Below are positions 1 through 10,798 of a DNA stretch of 64,000 nt, in pieces (position 1 is the first letter of the stretch; every line of letters begins with the position of its first letter). Source of the stretch: Macrostomum hystrix. Its lineage: Eukaryota; Platyhelminthes; Macrostomidae. Below the pieces are notes generated by a model. It searched no databases, was not told the origin of the DNA, and was given only the letters and a program-made list of their open reading frames with translations. A program made the position numbers and the translations under genes. The DNA lies in contig CATNEN010000039.1 in assembly GCA_950097015.1 (NCBI GenBank), forward strand, positions 8,882,501 to 8,946,500, in the 5' to 3' direction.

Positions 1-783
1 TCCGGCGACGGAAAGCTGGCTATGAGCGCCCACATGTACCATTATCAGCATCAGAAACAGCAGATGCTGGCACTGGATAGGTTGGTGGATTGAGATTTAA
101 GTTTTTCTTATCCAAACTCGTATTATCCATTTGTTCACAATATTTTATTTGGGAACATTACCATAGATCCAACAGCGACCTTCAACGGGACATGTCGGAC
201 GATGACTCGGATTTGGAAAATGACGAAGCAGATTTCACTGTGTACGAATGTCCCGGATTGGCCACTGTAAGTGATAATAAATCTGACTGGACATGGGGTG
301 GGTGCTGGTAAGGGCGGAGTGGAGATGGGGTGGGTGCTGGTAAGGGCGGAGTGGAGATGGGGTGGGTGCTGGTTAGGGCGGAGTGGAGATGGGGGGAATG
401 CGGGTGAAGGCGGTGCGGAGATGGGCTAGGTGCTGGTGAAGGCTGAGTGGAGATGGGGTGGGTGCTGGTCAGCTGGAGTGGAGATGGGGTGGGTGCTGTT
501 GAGGGCAGAGTGGAAATGGGGTTGGTGAAGGCGAGGTGTGGAACTATGGGGTGGTTTTTGTGTAAAGGAAATGTGAAAGATCCATTTAAATTTGTTAAAA
601 ATATTCTTACAATTCAAATCTGCCTCGTTTCCTCAACAGACGAAGGAGATGGAGGTGCGAAATCCGCTATTCAAGGAGGACATTGCCGAGTCGCCAGCAA
701 CCACTAATCTATCGGCCGGTGCTCAAGCCGGTGCTCAAGCCGGTGATCAAGCGGCTGAGTCTGCGGCAGAAGGGCAACATTAA
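1..783 (+). CDS. NPDC1: NPDC1 homologue, C-terminal part (3 exons, 5' end outside window)
   Basis: Exons are 1-80, 167-266 and 640-783, with stop TAA at 781-783. Junction phases agree: AG|GTTGGT donor, then CCATAG acceptor, then ACT|GTAAGT donor, then CTCAACAG acceptor. The translation contains MSAHMYHYQHQKQQML, then an acidic stretch DDDSDLENDEADFTVYECPG, then EMEVRNPLF. These three blocks in this order are the conserved cytoplasmic C-terminus of neural proliferation differentiation and control protein 1, a single-pass membrane protein of neurons (C. elegans CAB-1 belongs to the same family). The transmembrane segment must lie upstream of the window. The last about 30 residues are Ala/Gly/Gln-rich and not conserved. 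The second intron is filled by a 32-bp minisatellite. Confidence 0.85.
293..530. repeat. Minisatellite, about 32-bp unit, inside NPDC1 intron
   Basis: About seven degenerate G-rich copies built on GTGGGTGCTGGTAAGGGCGG followed by AGTGGAGATGGG. It begins some 26 bp after the true donor at 267. The best-preserved units carry GCTGGTAAGGG, which reads as a 5' splice-site core in the sense of the gene. Confidence 0.9.
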
Positions 784-1338
784 AACCAAGGCCTGCTTTT
801 TCACGCCTTCCTACATGGGCTAAAACGGCTAACCCAGCTCACCATGTTCTGCATGTTTTTTTGAGTAATGTACTTTTATTCATTGGCTTATGTTGCGTCA
901 TTACCCAATGTGTCTATACTTAAGTCCTTGTGAGAAAGCCAAGGTCACACACACGGCCATCCAGAGTACACTTACATAATAGAAGCTTTTCACGGTCTCA
1001 ACTCCCTGGTGCTTGTACCGAACCAATATTTTACTGTACTAACTATTTATTCAATTGAACCTTAAATTGACCTTTAATGTAACTTCCAGTAAACATACTC
1101 TACACTAGCTTAGTCTAAACAGTAACGAGTATAATGATTGACTTTCCTCTTGAATGAAAGCTATTTTTTCATTAAGTGTGCTACAATAAATATAAATTCT
1201 AATGATAACAGTGTATTAACTGACATTGCCAAAATGCTATTGTGCCATATTTATATCATCAAAATGAGTATGAGATCCATGAGAACTGCCACCGTTCGTT
1301 CTTTACTTAAAAATGTTTTTTAGATATCTAAATTCTTT
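784..1338. other. 3' flank of NPDC1, no further gene seen
   Basis: Probable 3' UTR followed by AT-rich spacer. I see no conserved coding potential. The short open frames here have no recognisable similarity or splice structure. Confidence 0.6.
1185..1190 (+). terminator. Candidate poly(A) signal for NPDC1
   Basis: AATAAA about 400 bp after the NPDC1 stop, the first canonical hexamer downstream on this strand. Confidence 0.35.
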
Positions 1339-1815
1339 CACACCCTATTACAGTCCTGCACACCCTTTTACACTCCTGCACACCCTATTACACTCCTGCA
1401 CACCCTATTACACTCCTGCACACCCTATTACACTCCTGCACACCCTATTACAGTCCTGCACACACTATTACACTCCTGCACACCCTTTTACAGTCCTGCA
1501 CACCCTATTACAGTCCTGCACACGCTATTACACTCCTGCACACCCTTTTACAGTCCTGCACACCCTATTACAGTCCTGCACACGCTATTACACTCCTGCA
1601 CACCCTATTACAGTCCTGCACACGCTATTACACTCCTGCACACCCTATTACACTCCTGCACACCCTTTTACAGTCGTGCACACCCTTTTACACTCCTGCA
1701 CACCCTATTACAGTCCTGCACACCCTATTACAGTCCTGCACACGCTATTACACTCCTGCACACCCTATTACAGTCCTGCACACGCTATTACACTCCTGCA
1801 CACCCTATTACAGTC
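1339..1815. repeat. 20-bp minisatellite (left part)
   Basis: About 24 tandem copies of CACCCTATTACACTCCTGCA with CTATTA/CTTTTA and ACTCC/AGTCC variants. The array is interrupted at 1816 by an LTR-like insertion and resumes at 2058. The open frame across it is a by-product of the repeat. Confidence 0.95.
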
Positions 1816-2057
1816 TGTGAGAGATACAATTCAGACTACTGACAACAGTAGAAAAGCAAAGACTTGGCTGCAAAACTCTCACATAACACAAAAAAATATC
1901 GCCATAAAAATGGCTAGCTTAAAAGAGACTTCTGTGCACACTGAGAGTGGTGGGAGAGGACGGCGTGTGGCTATGGCTGACTGACGAAGGCAAACAAGCC
2001 AGAAACCGGTCTCGGTCTGCCAGCGCGAGGTTCGTTCCCCACTTTTAGTGTGTTACA
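1816..2057. mobile_element. Solo-LTR-like insertion (242 bp) with 5-bp target duplication
   Basis: The segment begins TGTGAGAGATAC and ends GTGTGTTACA, so it has TG...CA ends. It is flanked on both sides by CAGTC (1811-1815 and 2058-2062), while the minisatellite continues on either side in register. A 5-bp duplication and TG/CA termini are the signature of LTR-retrotransposon integration. No coding sequence or primer site is present, so it is a solo LTR or a very short non-autonomous element. Confidence 0.7.
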
Positions 2058-2165
2058 CAGTCCTGCACACCCTATTACAGTCCTGCACATCCTATTACAG
2101 TCCTGCACATCCTATTACAGTCCTGCACATCTTATTACACTCTTGCACATCCTATTACACTCTTG
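2058..2165. repeat. 20-bp minisatellite (right part)
   Basis: Five or so diverged copies (TCCTGCACATCCTATTACAG) continuing the array after the LTR-like insertion. They decay into CCTGCACACCTGCA-like sequence up to about 2275. Confidence 0.85.
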
Positions 2166-2673
2166 TACAGCTGAAAACTAACCACTTGAGCACAATCCTG
2201 CCCACATCCAGCACAATCCTGCACACCTGCATACATGCACACCTGCACACCTGGACACCTGCACAGCATGCACCCAAGCATCTGAAGCGCTCGGAAGCAC
2301 AAGGCCCGATCACGCTCGAGTCAAGTCAAGTCAAGTCAAGCAGAAGTTGTATGTAGCATCGTTAGAAGTTATAGATTTTTTGTACGAAAAGTAGCCAAAA
2401 TGTTCCACGGTAGTGGACCTTCTCAAATAGGGTCCGAAAAACAGTTCTGCATTGAATTTGCACAAGTTGCAGTAAATGCAGTAGCGCGAGTTAACGTGGT
2501 GGCTGTTGTTTTTTAACAGAAAAAAAATTTGTTTTAACTTGCGGTTAATAAGGAGACGCGGATGAGTTTGCCAGTCCGGCTTCTCGTATTAATGAAAAGC
2601 ACGCTAGAATTACAATTATCTTAGCATAAAAAGGAGTTATTCCACCTATTAGCGTCCCATTGTACTCCAGTCC
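2166..2673. other. Spacer without recognisable gene
   Basis: Contains a short (TCAAG)n run at about 2321-2340 and otherwise unique sequence. It is probably the 3' flank of the minus-strand gene ending at 2674. I found no canonical minus-strand AATAAA here. Confidence 0.5.
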
Positions 2674-2964
2674 TTATTCGTCCCTTCGCGGTCTTTGATT
2701 CTGTTCGAGTGTTGGACTGCCGACGGCGGAGCCACTGATGGCCTGCTTCTTAGCAATGCTGGCCTCGCTGCCATGGCTTTTGCCGCTGCATTTCGCTACG
2801 GCGGAGGCGGCCAGCGCTGTCGATGCCGACTTGATGTTGGTCGTCTGCGCGGCGTCTACCGCGTCGCCTTCGCAGAGGTTGCTGAAGCGTCTGTAATACT
2901 TCTCCCAGATTGAGTGCAGTTGGTGCTGTTGTTTCTCCTGGTTTTGGAACTGCTGCTGCTGCTT

Positions 2965-2995
<31 letters not shown>

Positions 2996-3007
2996 TGCTT
3001 CTGCTCC

Positions 3008-3040
<33 letters not shown>

Positions 3041-5904
3041 TGCTTCTGTTCCTGCTGCTTCTGCTGCTTCTGCTGCTGCTGCTGCTGCTGCTGATTTACT
3101 GTCAGTTCGGCCTCATCATGACATTGGTTGAGTTCTGTCTGTGAGGTCGGAAATCGCGATGCTTCAATAAATTTTCAACAAGTCTTTCAAAAGAAAACTT
3201 TCTAGTTTTTAGCCCAGTAAATTGAGCTTCGGGTTTTATCCAGCCGTGAAATGGGCACCAGCATCAGCTGGATGGGATACAAATTTTGGTAGGTGTAGGG
3301 GCCTCCCAAGTCCACGGACTGAACATTTGAACGCAGCCTTTGGAAGCGCTGCGCAATAGCTGATAGTAATATTATAGTAATTATAGTAATTATAGTATAG
3401 TAATTATATAATTATAGTTATTATAGTAATAATAATAATTGCATGGGCGCTGCGGGCAATGGCACACCATTTGGATACAGTAGGACCGCAGCCTTGGAAT
3501 TGCAAGATGGCAATTCCAACCATTTTGCTGGCACTTAAGCACAATAATAAGAAAAATAATAGTAGTACGCAACCCGCCGGCCACACCGTGGCCCGAAAAA
3601 GGGAGGAAGCGTCAAAACGCACGCTTAAGGGCTAGTTCGCGGACATGCTTCACTCCGTCAGCCTGGCTCGGCGCGCGCGCGTTGGAGAAGAGCAGGTCTA
3701 TGTAGCAGACCGATCGTCCCTGTCCGCGCCTGCGCGGTCCCCGCGGAGTCCACAGAAGCACATCCTGCAGCGGCTCAGGGCAGTAGGCTTCAGCCCTGAT
3801 CACGTGCCCAGCCAGCCGCGGGCGCCGCTGTCTCAGCAGGTCGGAATGCTGCGTCAGTCGCGCTCACTTGCACAGTGAGTCGGTCGTCTCGCTTCCTGGG
3901 CCGCGGCGGGCGCCAAACGCAGCGCGAAGCAGGGCCGCATGTATCGCGTTGAGCTGCCCCTCGAGCACCTCCGTCAGAGTCCAGGTCTCCGCATTATAGA
4001 GAAGCACGGTTTCAACGACTGCCTGGACAAACGCAAACTGATACCGTACGCAGGCTCACGCTCACACAGGCGTGTACAACTGCACTGACTTTCTAATCGT
4101 CAGGAAATGTACACTCTCACTGTGCCTTAGAGTCTGGCCCTCGAACGCGTAAATTGTACAACAAACCCCCCTAGCCTTCTCTCCGCAGCCGCGCCCCAAA
4201 CGAATGTGGCCCCACAGAGGAATCAAGCTCAAGGACCTTGGTGCGAAAGGCCAACGCTTTAGACCACTCTGCCACTCACCCCCGTTACATCTGGCCCAAC
4301 TGGGCTAGTTGACGATTCGATTCTTTATTCTAACAAAGCTCACGCAAGCTCTCAAACAGTTATAAAGCCAATGACTCACGGAAAGTTCATCCCTGGCGAC
4401 AATCTTAGAAATGTGTATCGGGTACTTGGCGATGCGCTTCAGCTCATTAAGGTGACGCCGATTCAGCTGCAGCATCTTGGCCCGCATGAGCTGCTGCACA
4501 TGGCGCTGCTTGGACTGGATATAATCCGGCAGCGACTTCTTCTGCTTGCGAACCTCTGTGAGCTTCTGCTTCAGCCGCGGCCAGAGATCATCCGGAGTAG
4601 TCGTCGAGGTGAAGTCGAATAGCGCCAGCTCAACGTTATTATCGGTTGCGGACTTCTTCGAGTAGGTGACAAGGCAGCTGCTGCTGAGCGAGAGGATGTC
4701 ACCGTGGCGCAGCTTCAGGAACTGGAATATGTTGCCCTCGAAGTGGTTCACCAGTCCAAGAACTACGCTGCGTTGGTCCCGACTGCAGCAGCGGATCACC
4801 AGCAGCTCGTCACCGATGGTCTGCACCGACTTAAAGCGGTCGTAGCTCTCGAAGCTCACTTTGCCCTCGTTGACGCGATCCACGGACCAGTATTCTTCGT
4901 TGATGTAGTAGCGCAGCAGCGTGTGATCCGACAGCTGACCCACAGCCACAAAGTTGTTCTGCTCAGTTGAGTAAATAAGGGTTCTATAGAGTGAGAGATT
5001 CCCAGCTTCGTACATAAAAGAGGCCTTATATTACCTGGAACAGGCTGATGAAGTCAATCGAGTCACTGGTTATATCGCACTCGCAGCAAATCAGCAGCTT
5101 TAGATTGCTTGTGTCGTACACGATGAAGTTTTTATCCTGGTACAGCACCAGGCGTTTGTTGTTACTGGAGATGGCGAAATGCTGCGGTCCGCTCCCGATG
5201 TTCATCACCAGGTGGTTGACGAAGCTTCTCAGGCTAAGGCTGAAGATGCTGAAGCAGATCGGGACGCTGGACGCCCTCACCAGGAGCACTCGGTCAGCGC
5301 TGATCCACTCCAGCCGGTCGAACATAATCTTGGGACTGGTTTCGTCGAATAGATCGTAAATGAGCGGGTTGTCCTTCGGGTTGATCCACAGCACCAGGTA
5401 GCTGGCGGCGCAGTGGTCGGCCCACAGGCTGGCGATGGAGCCCTCCCTGCACTTCAGCTCCACGAATTTGTACTCGAACACGTTGTTAACACTCTCCATG
5501 TGAATGTTTTCGATGTTGAGCAGTTGGACAAGGCTCTCGCTGATAAGCATCAGCATGTTGGATTCGTTCTGGCGAGAAAAAATGGATTTACACAAAACAA
5601 ACAGGATTCAACAATATCCTGGGCTTTATTTATGCAATATACAACAGACGAAAAACGCAGGTGCTGTGCTCACCTCTGAGATGGGCAAGACAGACACGTT
5701 TATGCCGCAGATGCCAGTGCCAATCTGCGACTCCAACAGCATGGTGCGCCTGTTGAAGATGAACAAGTTCTCGAAGCAGTTATCCAGCACAACTAAAAAG
5801 TCTTTCAAAATGCACGTCTGCGACGGAGTGAAGGCTAGCTCCGCCGTTTTCGGCACCACACCGTAGTGCCAGTTGAACATGACGCTGTCAAACTGAGACG
5901 ACAT
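2674..5904 (-). CDS. Unrecognised propeller-like protein with polyQ C-terminus (4 exons)
   Basis: Minus-strand exons are 5904-5674, 5568-5035, 4958-4380 and 3138-2674, total 1809 nt, 602 aa, all junctions phase 0. Donors are GAG|GTGAGC, CAG|GTAATA and TCC|GTGAGT; acceptors are CTCGCCAG, CTGAGCAG and CCTCACAG. The first three exons give about 450 residues of regularly alternating beta-type hydrophobic patches resembling a degenerate WD/beta-propeller. A basic helical segment follows (LWPRLKQKLTEVRKQKKSL, about residues 375-440). The last exon is a Gln/Lys run, then HSIWEKYYRRFSNL and a low-complexity tail. I do not recognise the family. Reading through the 4380 donor would give an alternative stop at 4305. 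The join to the polyQ exon rests on phase and splice sites only. Confidence 0.6.
3285..3368. repeat. Dispersed repeat with TCCATGGACTGA core (copy 1)
   Basis: Carries GTCCACGGACTGAACA and a downstream CTTTGGAAGCGCTGCGCAAT. The same order of motifs recurs at about 6486-6560 (inverted), 14405-14500 and 59835-59925, so this is an interspersed element fragment. An open minus frame here looked coding at first but lies on the repeat. Confidence 0.6.
3370..3510 (-). mobile_element. LINE/SINE 3' tail with ATT/TAT microsatellite
   Basis: On the minus strand this reads CTGCGG(T)CCTACTGTATCC, then GCCCGCAGCGCCCATGCAAT, then an (ATT)n-like run. The same tail, as GGGTCTAGTGTCACCAAAT plus GCAGCCCTCCTGCAATTA plus (TTA)n, closes the SINE copies at 22736-22998 and 32703-33090. 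Confidence 0.65.
3612..4045 (-). mobile_element. Non-LTR retrotransposon (LINE) reverse-transcriptase C-terminal fragment, decayed
   Basis: The minus strand encodes LLYNAETWTLT, then LNAIHAALLRAAFGARRG, then after an in-frame stop RLAGHVIRAE, VLLWTPRGPRRRGQGR. This is the usual C-terminal block of non-LTR reverse transcriptases (LLYGSETWTL...H...LR..G...GHV.R...RRRGRP). The stop and the loss of everything upstream make it a dead fragment. It lies in the last intron of the propeller-like gene, same strand, between a tRNA-like SINE head and the shared 3' tail. Confidence 0.8.
4046..4290 (-). mobile_element. tRNA-derived SINE head (family 1)
   Basis: Minus strand: GTGAGTGGCAGAGTGGTCTA resembles a pol III A box and GAGCTTGATTCC a B box. 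They are followed by the GGCGCGGCTGCGGAGAGAAG / TTGTACAATTTACG / AGGCACAGTGAGAGTGTACA body shared with copies at 32703-33090 and 62778-63114. The body stops at CGGTATCAG and is joined directly to LINE sequence. Confidence 0.7.
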
Positions 5905-8036
5905 CCTGCTGAGTCAAATCGTGTCTTCTCTTGAGTCAAATTTCAGACGCACTCTTAGAGCTGGCTCAACGCTTCTGCGTTTCCGGCTGTATTGACCTGC
6001 CGAATTAAGATCAATATTTTGCTTCTAAGATTGGCCATAGACAACTGGAAAGCTTTCTGAGAACTAAGTGAAGGCGATGTCGGCTGCAACATTCTTATTT
6101 GAGCCAGCGTGCGGGAATGAAGGCAGTCGTGCAGGAATGAAATAATCTATGGCCAAATCTCCCCTGTTTTACACATGGGCATCGTGCAGGAATGACACTC
6201 TCCGTTCCTGCACGTAAACAATTTATTTATATGTATTTGATTTATTTTTAACCCCCTCTCTCTTTCCTCCCTCCACACTTTATTCTTAATATGGATTTTG
6301 TATATGGTTAGAATGGCTCTAATAAGAATGAAATTCATGAAATTATACATCACTAAAATATGCTGATCGGCCAAGAAACGAGTCCTCTGCCATTAATTCA
6401 GACCAAAGAAATAAATAAACGGAAATAACTTATACATATATACAGTACCTTTCTAGATAGTCTAATTAGACCAGTATAGAGCCAAATGTACAGCCACAGC
6501 CGCAGCTATTGCACGGCGCTTCTGAAGGCTGTGTACAGCTGTTCAGTCCGTGGACAGGGGAGGTCGCCACAACCCCTTGAATATATTCATCAGCTTGTGC
6601 TGCTAACCATTTTTACTGCTTTGGTGAACTGCAAAGAACCTTGCTCAAGGACAGGGCATCTTTCACAATTTTCAGATTTAGTTGAGCTGTCCTCGCGTGA
6701 ATTCCGTGTGCCTTTCGCTGGCTGGCATAGAATCAGCTGAGATTTTTTCCTCAAAGTAGTTTTCCTAAAAAGCGGAGAGCAATCACGGAACAAGTCTGAG
6801 CAGCTGAGCCCACCTGCTTCAATTTATAGAGCGACTATTTCATGATTCGGTGGAGCGTCCAGGAAGCTGTGTGATTGTTGATTATCAAGAAATTTGCAGT
6901 TGTATTTGTGCCGATTACCTCTTGTATCCAATGGAATCCGTGGGCGGTCGCTTGTCTTGTTTGATGCAATTTTTTTTGCCATAAACATTGTCACAATCGA
7001 GCAACCTTTCCTCTAGCGGAAATGCAAAAAAACTTCACATGCCCGGCATTTCAGTCTCCGTTTTGTAATAACGCTGCGACGGAGTTTTAAACAGCTCGGC
7101 AAACAAACTGGGGTAAGTAGAACGGATTAGGCGAGTGTAGTCTGAGCTCGAATCCGTAGGCCAAATTCATCTGAGTCTTAGGAACTATTACAATTTTGGC
7201 GCGTTGGAATGACGGCCAAAACACAGTAAGAGTGTACGCTGTCACACGAGAGCCAGGGCATGTCTTTGTGTGCCTGAGTACGTTATCAGTGTGCGTACAA
7301 GGAGTGGGCGACACAACATGCAGGGGTGTTGTAAGCGATTGAAAAGCGCTTACATCGGTTCTCCTTTCAATCAGCGACCTTCATCTGCATTTCGACCCAC
7401 CCAGCGCTCAAAATAGACCTGAGCGAGCCAGACCGGCTGACCTGACGGCCTGGAAAGCAATGACGCAGAGACCGAGAACCTATGCACCCTATCAGCCTGC
7501 GAACTCGTGCCTAGAATGCTCGCGGCTGGTGTGTTGGGTTGGGGACCATGGCAACGCGGGGCAGAGAGATAACTGCTTGTGTGTTATCTGTTAGATCTCT
7601 CTCTCTGACCCCCCCTACTGCTAAACACTGTGCCTTATCGCTTGAATATAAAATACACTGCTTCGTAGATATGCTCCTGCACTGAAGCTTTGAGATGTGA
7701 GTCTCACACTCATAATTGTTGGCCTCTGTGGTCAGTACGAGTTCAAGTCTTTCGGTTAGTGTTAGCAGAAGGTAGCAGGCAGCAAGAAAACCTGCTATAG
7801 GTGCCACTACCACGGGGCGCCACTACCAGGAGGCGCCAAATAGCTTCGTCAGCCGATTAGGGGGGCCGCGGCCCCTTGCAATGAAATTAATATGTCGACG
7901 TTGTTGTTATTTTGAATAGTGAAAGCGGTTGTTGTGAAAGCGGATACTGTGAAAGCGGATAAATGCATTTGTACCATTCTGAGAATTGTTCAATTTATCC
8001 TCTGCAGGAAGAAAACAGGAAAATAGGAACACACGT
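5905..8036. other. Spacer between two divergently transcribed genes
   Basis: Holds a short GTGCGGGAATGAAGGCA-type duplication (about 6109-6200), one inverted copy of the TCCATGGACTGA repeat (6486-6560), and an AT/GC mosaic from 6.8 to 7.9 kb. That mosaic includes a TATAAAATACAC and a hairpin-like pair (GGGGCAGAGAGATAAC with an imperfect complement ending CTCTCTGACCCC, about 7559-7615). Open frames are short and unconvincing. Upstream exons of the 8037 gene could hide here. Confidence 0.45.
6486..6560. repeat. Dispersed repeat with TCCATGGACTGA core (copy 2, inverted)
   Basis: Reverse complement reads GTCCACGGACTGAACAGCTG, then TACACAGCCTTCAGAAGCGC and TGCAATAGCTGCGGCTGTGG, matching copies at 14405 and 59835. 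Confidence 0.6.
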
Positions 8037-9930
8037 ATGGACAGCTGTCAATGGCTTAAAGAAGGCCAGGGACACACATTCGACGTTCAGCACACGTCGG
8101 TTGACTTCAAAGGAAACGTATTTCGAGTTTGGGGCAACCCAGTGCAACAGGTATTGTTTTTTGTAACAAAGAAAAAGTAAATACTATACCCTGTTTAGCT
8201 TCTGCGTGTCTCTATACATCGATGAAATGTTGAGAGTCGGGTGGGTGCTGAGATTCAGTGAGCGCTGAGTCGATTATTTATTTACCATGAGTGGGCAGAA
8301 TAAAACTATTGACCTATGCTAAGTTAGTGAGAGGATTATCCACACTAGTATGGAGAAGGAAAGGAATTATCTAACTTGATTAGAGAGGGATAATCTACCA
8401 TGAGCAGTGAAAGGGGTTATCTACCATGAGCAGTGAAAGGGCTTATCTACCATGAGTAGTGAAAGGGGGTTATCTACCATGAGCAGTGAAAGGGGTTATC
8501 TACCATGAGCAGTGAAAGGGCTTATCTACCATAAGCAGTGAAAGGGGTTATCTACCATAAGCAGTGAAAGGGATTATCTACCATTAGCAGTGAAAGGGGT
8601 TATCTACCATTAGCAGTGAAAGGGGTTATCTAGCATGAGCAGTGAAAGGGGTTATCTACCATTAGCAGTGAAAGGGGTTATCTAGCATGAGCAGTGAAAA
8701 GGGTTATCTACCATGAGCAGTGAAAGGGCTTATCTGCCATGAGTAGTGAAAGGGGTTATCTACCATGAGCAGTGAAAGGGCTTATCTACCAAAAGCAGTT
8801 AAAGGGCTTATCTACCATGAGTAGTGAAAGGGGTTATCTACCATGAGCAGTGAAAGGGGTTATCTGCCATGAGTAGTGAAAGGGGTTATCTACCATGAGC
8901 AGTGAAAGGGCTTATCTACCAAAAGCAGTTAAAGGGCTTATCTACCATGAGCAGTGAAAGGGGTTATCTAAGTTGATTCGAGAAAGGGGTTATCAACCAT
9001 GATCAGTGAAAGGGGTTATCCACCATGAGCAGTGAAAGGGGTTATCTACCATGAGCAGTGAAAGGGATTATCTACCATGAGCAGCGAAAGGGGGTTATCT
9101 ACCATGATCATTGAAAGGGGTTATCCACTATGAGCAGTGAAAGGGGTTATCAACCATGATCAGTGAAAGGGGTTATCCACCATGAGCAGTGAAAGGGGTT
9201 ATCAAAGTTGATTCGAGAAAGGGGTTATCAACCATGAGCAGTAAAAGGGGTTATCTAAGTTGATTCGAGAAAGGGGTTATCAACCATGAGCAGAGAAAGG
9301 GGTTATCTAACATGAGCAGAGAAATGGGTTATCTACGTTGATTCGAGAAAGGGGACTATCTACCTTGAATAGGGTAATATAATTATGTGCCCCGATTTGG
9401 GATGGTGGATTCGGCACAATCAGTACACCTGGACTCATTAAAGAACAGTTTTATTGCAGGCCGCTGCCGCTACCCGATACACATCGCAGGCCGTGACAAG
9501 CAAGCTCTGCTCGAACAATCAGATGTTGGCCGCACTGTTAGACGCAGAGACGCCCGGCATGTCATTGCTCGCTGCCAGAATGTTCCAATTCGGCCGAGAA
9601 GCGGACTCGCCGTCAGCCAGCAGCTTCTGGCACGACTGCTCCGGGAGCAGCAGTCCTGACTGGACTACAGCTCTCAGGCAGCGGTCGGACGCTCATCAAC
9701 AAGATGCTGGTGCGTCACCGTCGAGCACGCTTCTAAGGCCAAAGCTTCGACGAGCTCCGCCGAAGCCAGACCTGCCTAGGCTGAACACGCCTCCCCCGCA
9801 GTCTCCGATTCCAGTGTCCCTGCTTCCGCCTCAGCAGTCACCGCTGTCGCTGCCATCAATCTCCTGCCAAGATGCAACCGAACATGACGAGGAAGACTTT
9901 GAGAGTTTGCTAGCATATTTTACGATGTAA
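8037..9930 (+). CDS. Small unknown protein, two exons (194 aa)
   Basis: Exons are 8037-8150 and 9460-9930, phase 0 at both sides, with donor CAACAG|GTATTG and acceptor TTTTATTGCAG. The open frame extends upstream to an acceptor-like CTCTGCAG at 8007, so the ATG at 8037 may be internal and more 5' exons may exist. The first exon gives MDSCQWLKEGQGHTFDVQ... and GNVFRVWGNPVQQ. The second has a Pro-rich middle (PPKPDLPRLNTPPPQSP, about residues 140-165) and an acidic-hydrophobic end EHDEEDFESLLAYFTM that resembles a transcriptional activation or docking peptide. I do not recognise the family. The poly(A) signal at 10092 and the conserved splice phase argue that it is real. Confidence 0.55.
8345..9370. 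repeat. 26-bp minisatellite filling the intron of the 8037 gene
   Basis: About 39 copies of AGGGGTTATCTACCATGAGC plus AGTGAA, with GGGCTTATC, AAAAGCAGT and an AAGTTGATTCGAG variant that becomes frequent toward the 3' end (8970-9350). Confidence 0.95.
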
Positions 9931-10325
9931 ACTACGCTCGTATATTTACCCGAATGGGTATAAATGAGTGATTAGGACATTTTTATAGGACTTGGCATGT
10001 TTGGTACACTGGCAAAGACAATAAGTAAAACAGATATCAATATTGCCATTCTTTCTGTGTATTTTTGACAGGAGTGCACACTAATTTAAATAATAAACCA
10101 TGCACCGGAAGTTAATTTCACAAGCACAGCATAAAACTGAGAACTAGTTTGGCCAAGAAGCACTTCACAAACATTTAACAATTCATATTTAGCAACTTTT
10201 TTATTTAAACGTTTCAAATCAATATTTTTTTCTGGCGTCTTACCCGTTATATACTGCAGATCTTAATCCACATAGGGTACATATGATCACAATGTACGTG
10301 CAATAGTTAGATGATCTCAACTGCC
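9931..10325. other. 3' UTR and convergent spacer
   Basis: Downstream region of the 8037 gene with its poly(A) signal. No further coding signal seen. Confidence 0.5.
10092..10097 (+). terminator. Poly(A) signal of the 8037 gene
   Basis: AATAAA about 160 bp after the TAA stop. The next gene is convergent, with its own signal at 10749-10754. Confidence 0.6.
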
Positions 10326-10590
10326 TACTCAGGATAGATAATCCCTACCCAGGATAGATAATCCCCTCTCCCTTCCCAGGATAGATAATCCCCTCTCCCT
10401 ACCCAGGATAGATAATCCCCTCTCCCTTCCCAGGATAGATAATCCCCTCTCCCTACCCAGGATAGATAATCCCCTCTCCCTACCCAGGATAGACAATCCC
10501 CCCTCCCTACCCAGAATAGACAATCCCCTCTCCCTACCCAGGATAGATAATCCCCTCTCCCTACCCAGGATAGATAATCCCCTCTCCCTA
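10326..10590. repeat. 27-bp minisatellite
   Basis: Ten or so copies of AGGATAGATAATCCCCTCTC plus CCTACCC in the spacer between convergent genes. The minus-strand frame across it (SILGRERGL repeats) is spurious. Confidence 0.95.
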
Positions 10591-10748
10591 GCGACTCAAT
10601 GTATATAATCCGCTTTGTGTACTCAGCGCAGATAGTTGACTATAGCACGGTGGATAATCCACTGCCATTACTCAAAGTAGTTAATAAGTTTAATTACAGT
10701 ACTGATAGTTAACACATAGATTAGTGCAAAATAAACAGTAGGGCACGA

Positions 10749-10754
10749 TTTATT
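10749..10754 (-). terminator. Poly(A) signal of EDEM2
   Basis: AATAAA on the minus strand, about 45 bp beyond the EDEM2 stop codon. Confidence 0.6.
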
Positions 10755-10798
10755 GCAGCTACCCGAACAACCATGTTAGTTAATATCATGCTAAAGGG

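Noticed and set aside
1313-1984. 223-codon frame with TLLHSCTPYY repeats
   Set aside because: 20-bp minisatellite plus LTR-like insertion.
2910-3144. Poly-Leu and poly-Ala plus-strand frames
   Set aside because: Shadow of the CAG/polyQ exon on the minus strand, which alone has sensible flanking protein and splice site.
3210-3363. Minus-strand frame GGPYTYQNLYPIQLMLVPIS with an acceptor-like end
   Set aside because: Overlaps the dispersed TCCATGGACTGA repeat, wrong phase for both neighbouring exons, and hits a stop before any donor.
7511-7813. 100-codon minus frame with a hydrophobic start
   Set aside because: No splice context or similarity recognised; composition resembles flanking non-coding DNA.
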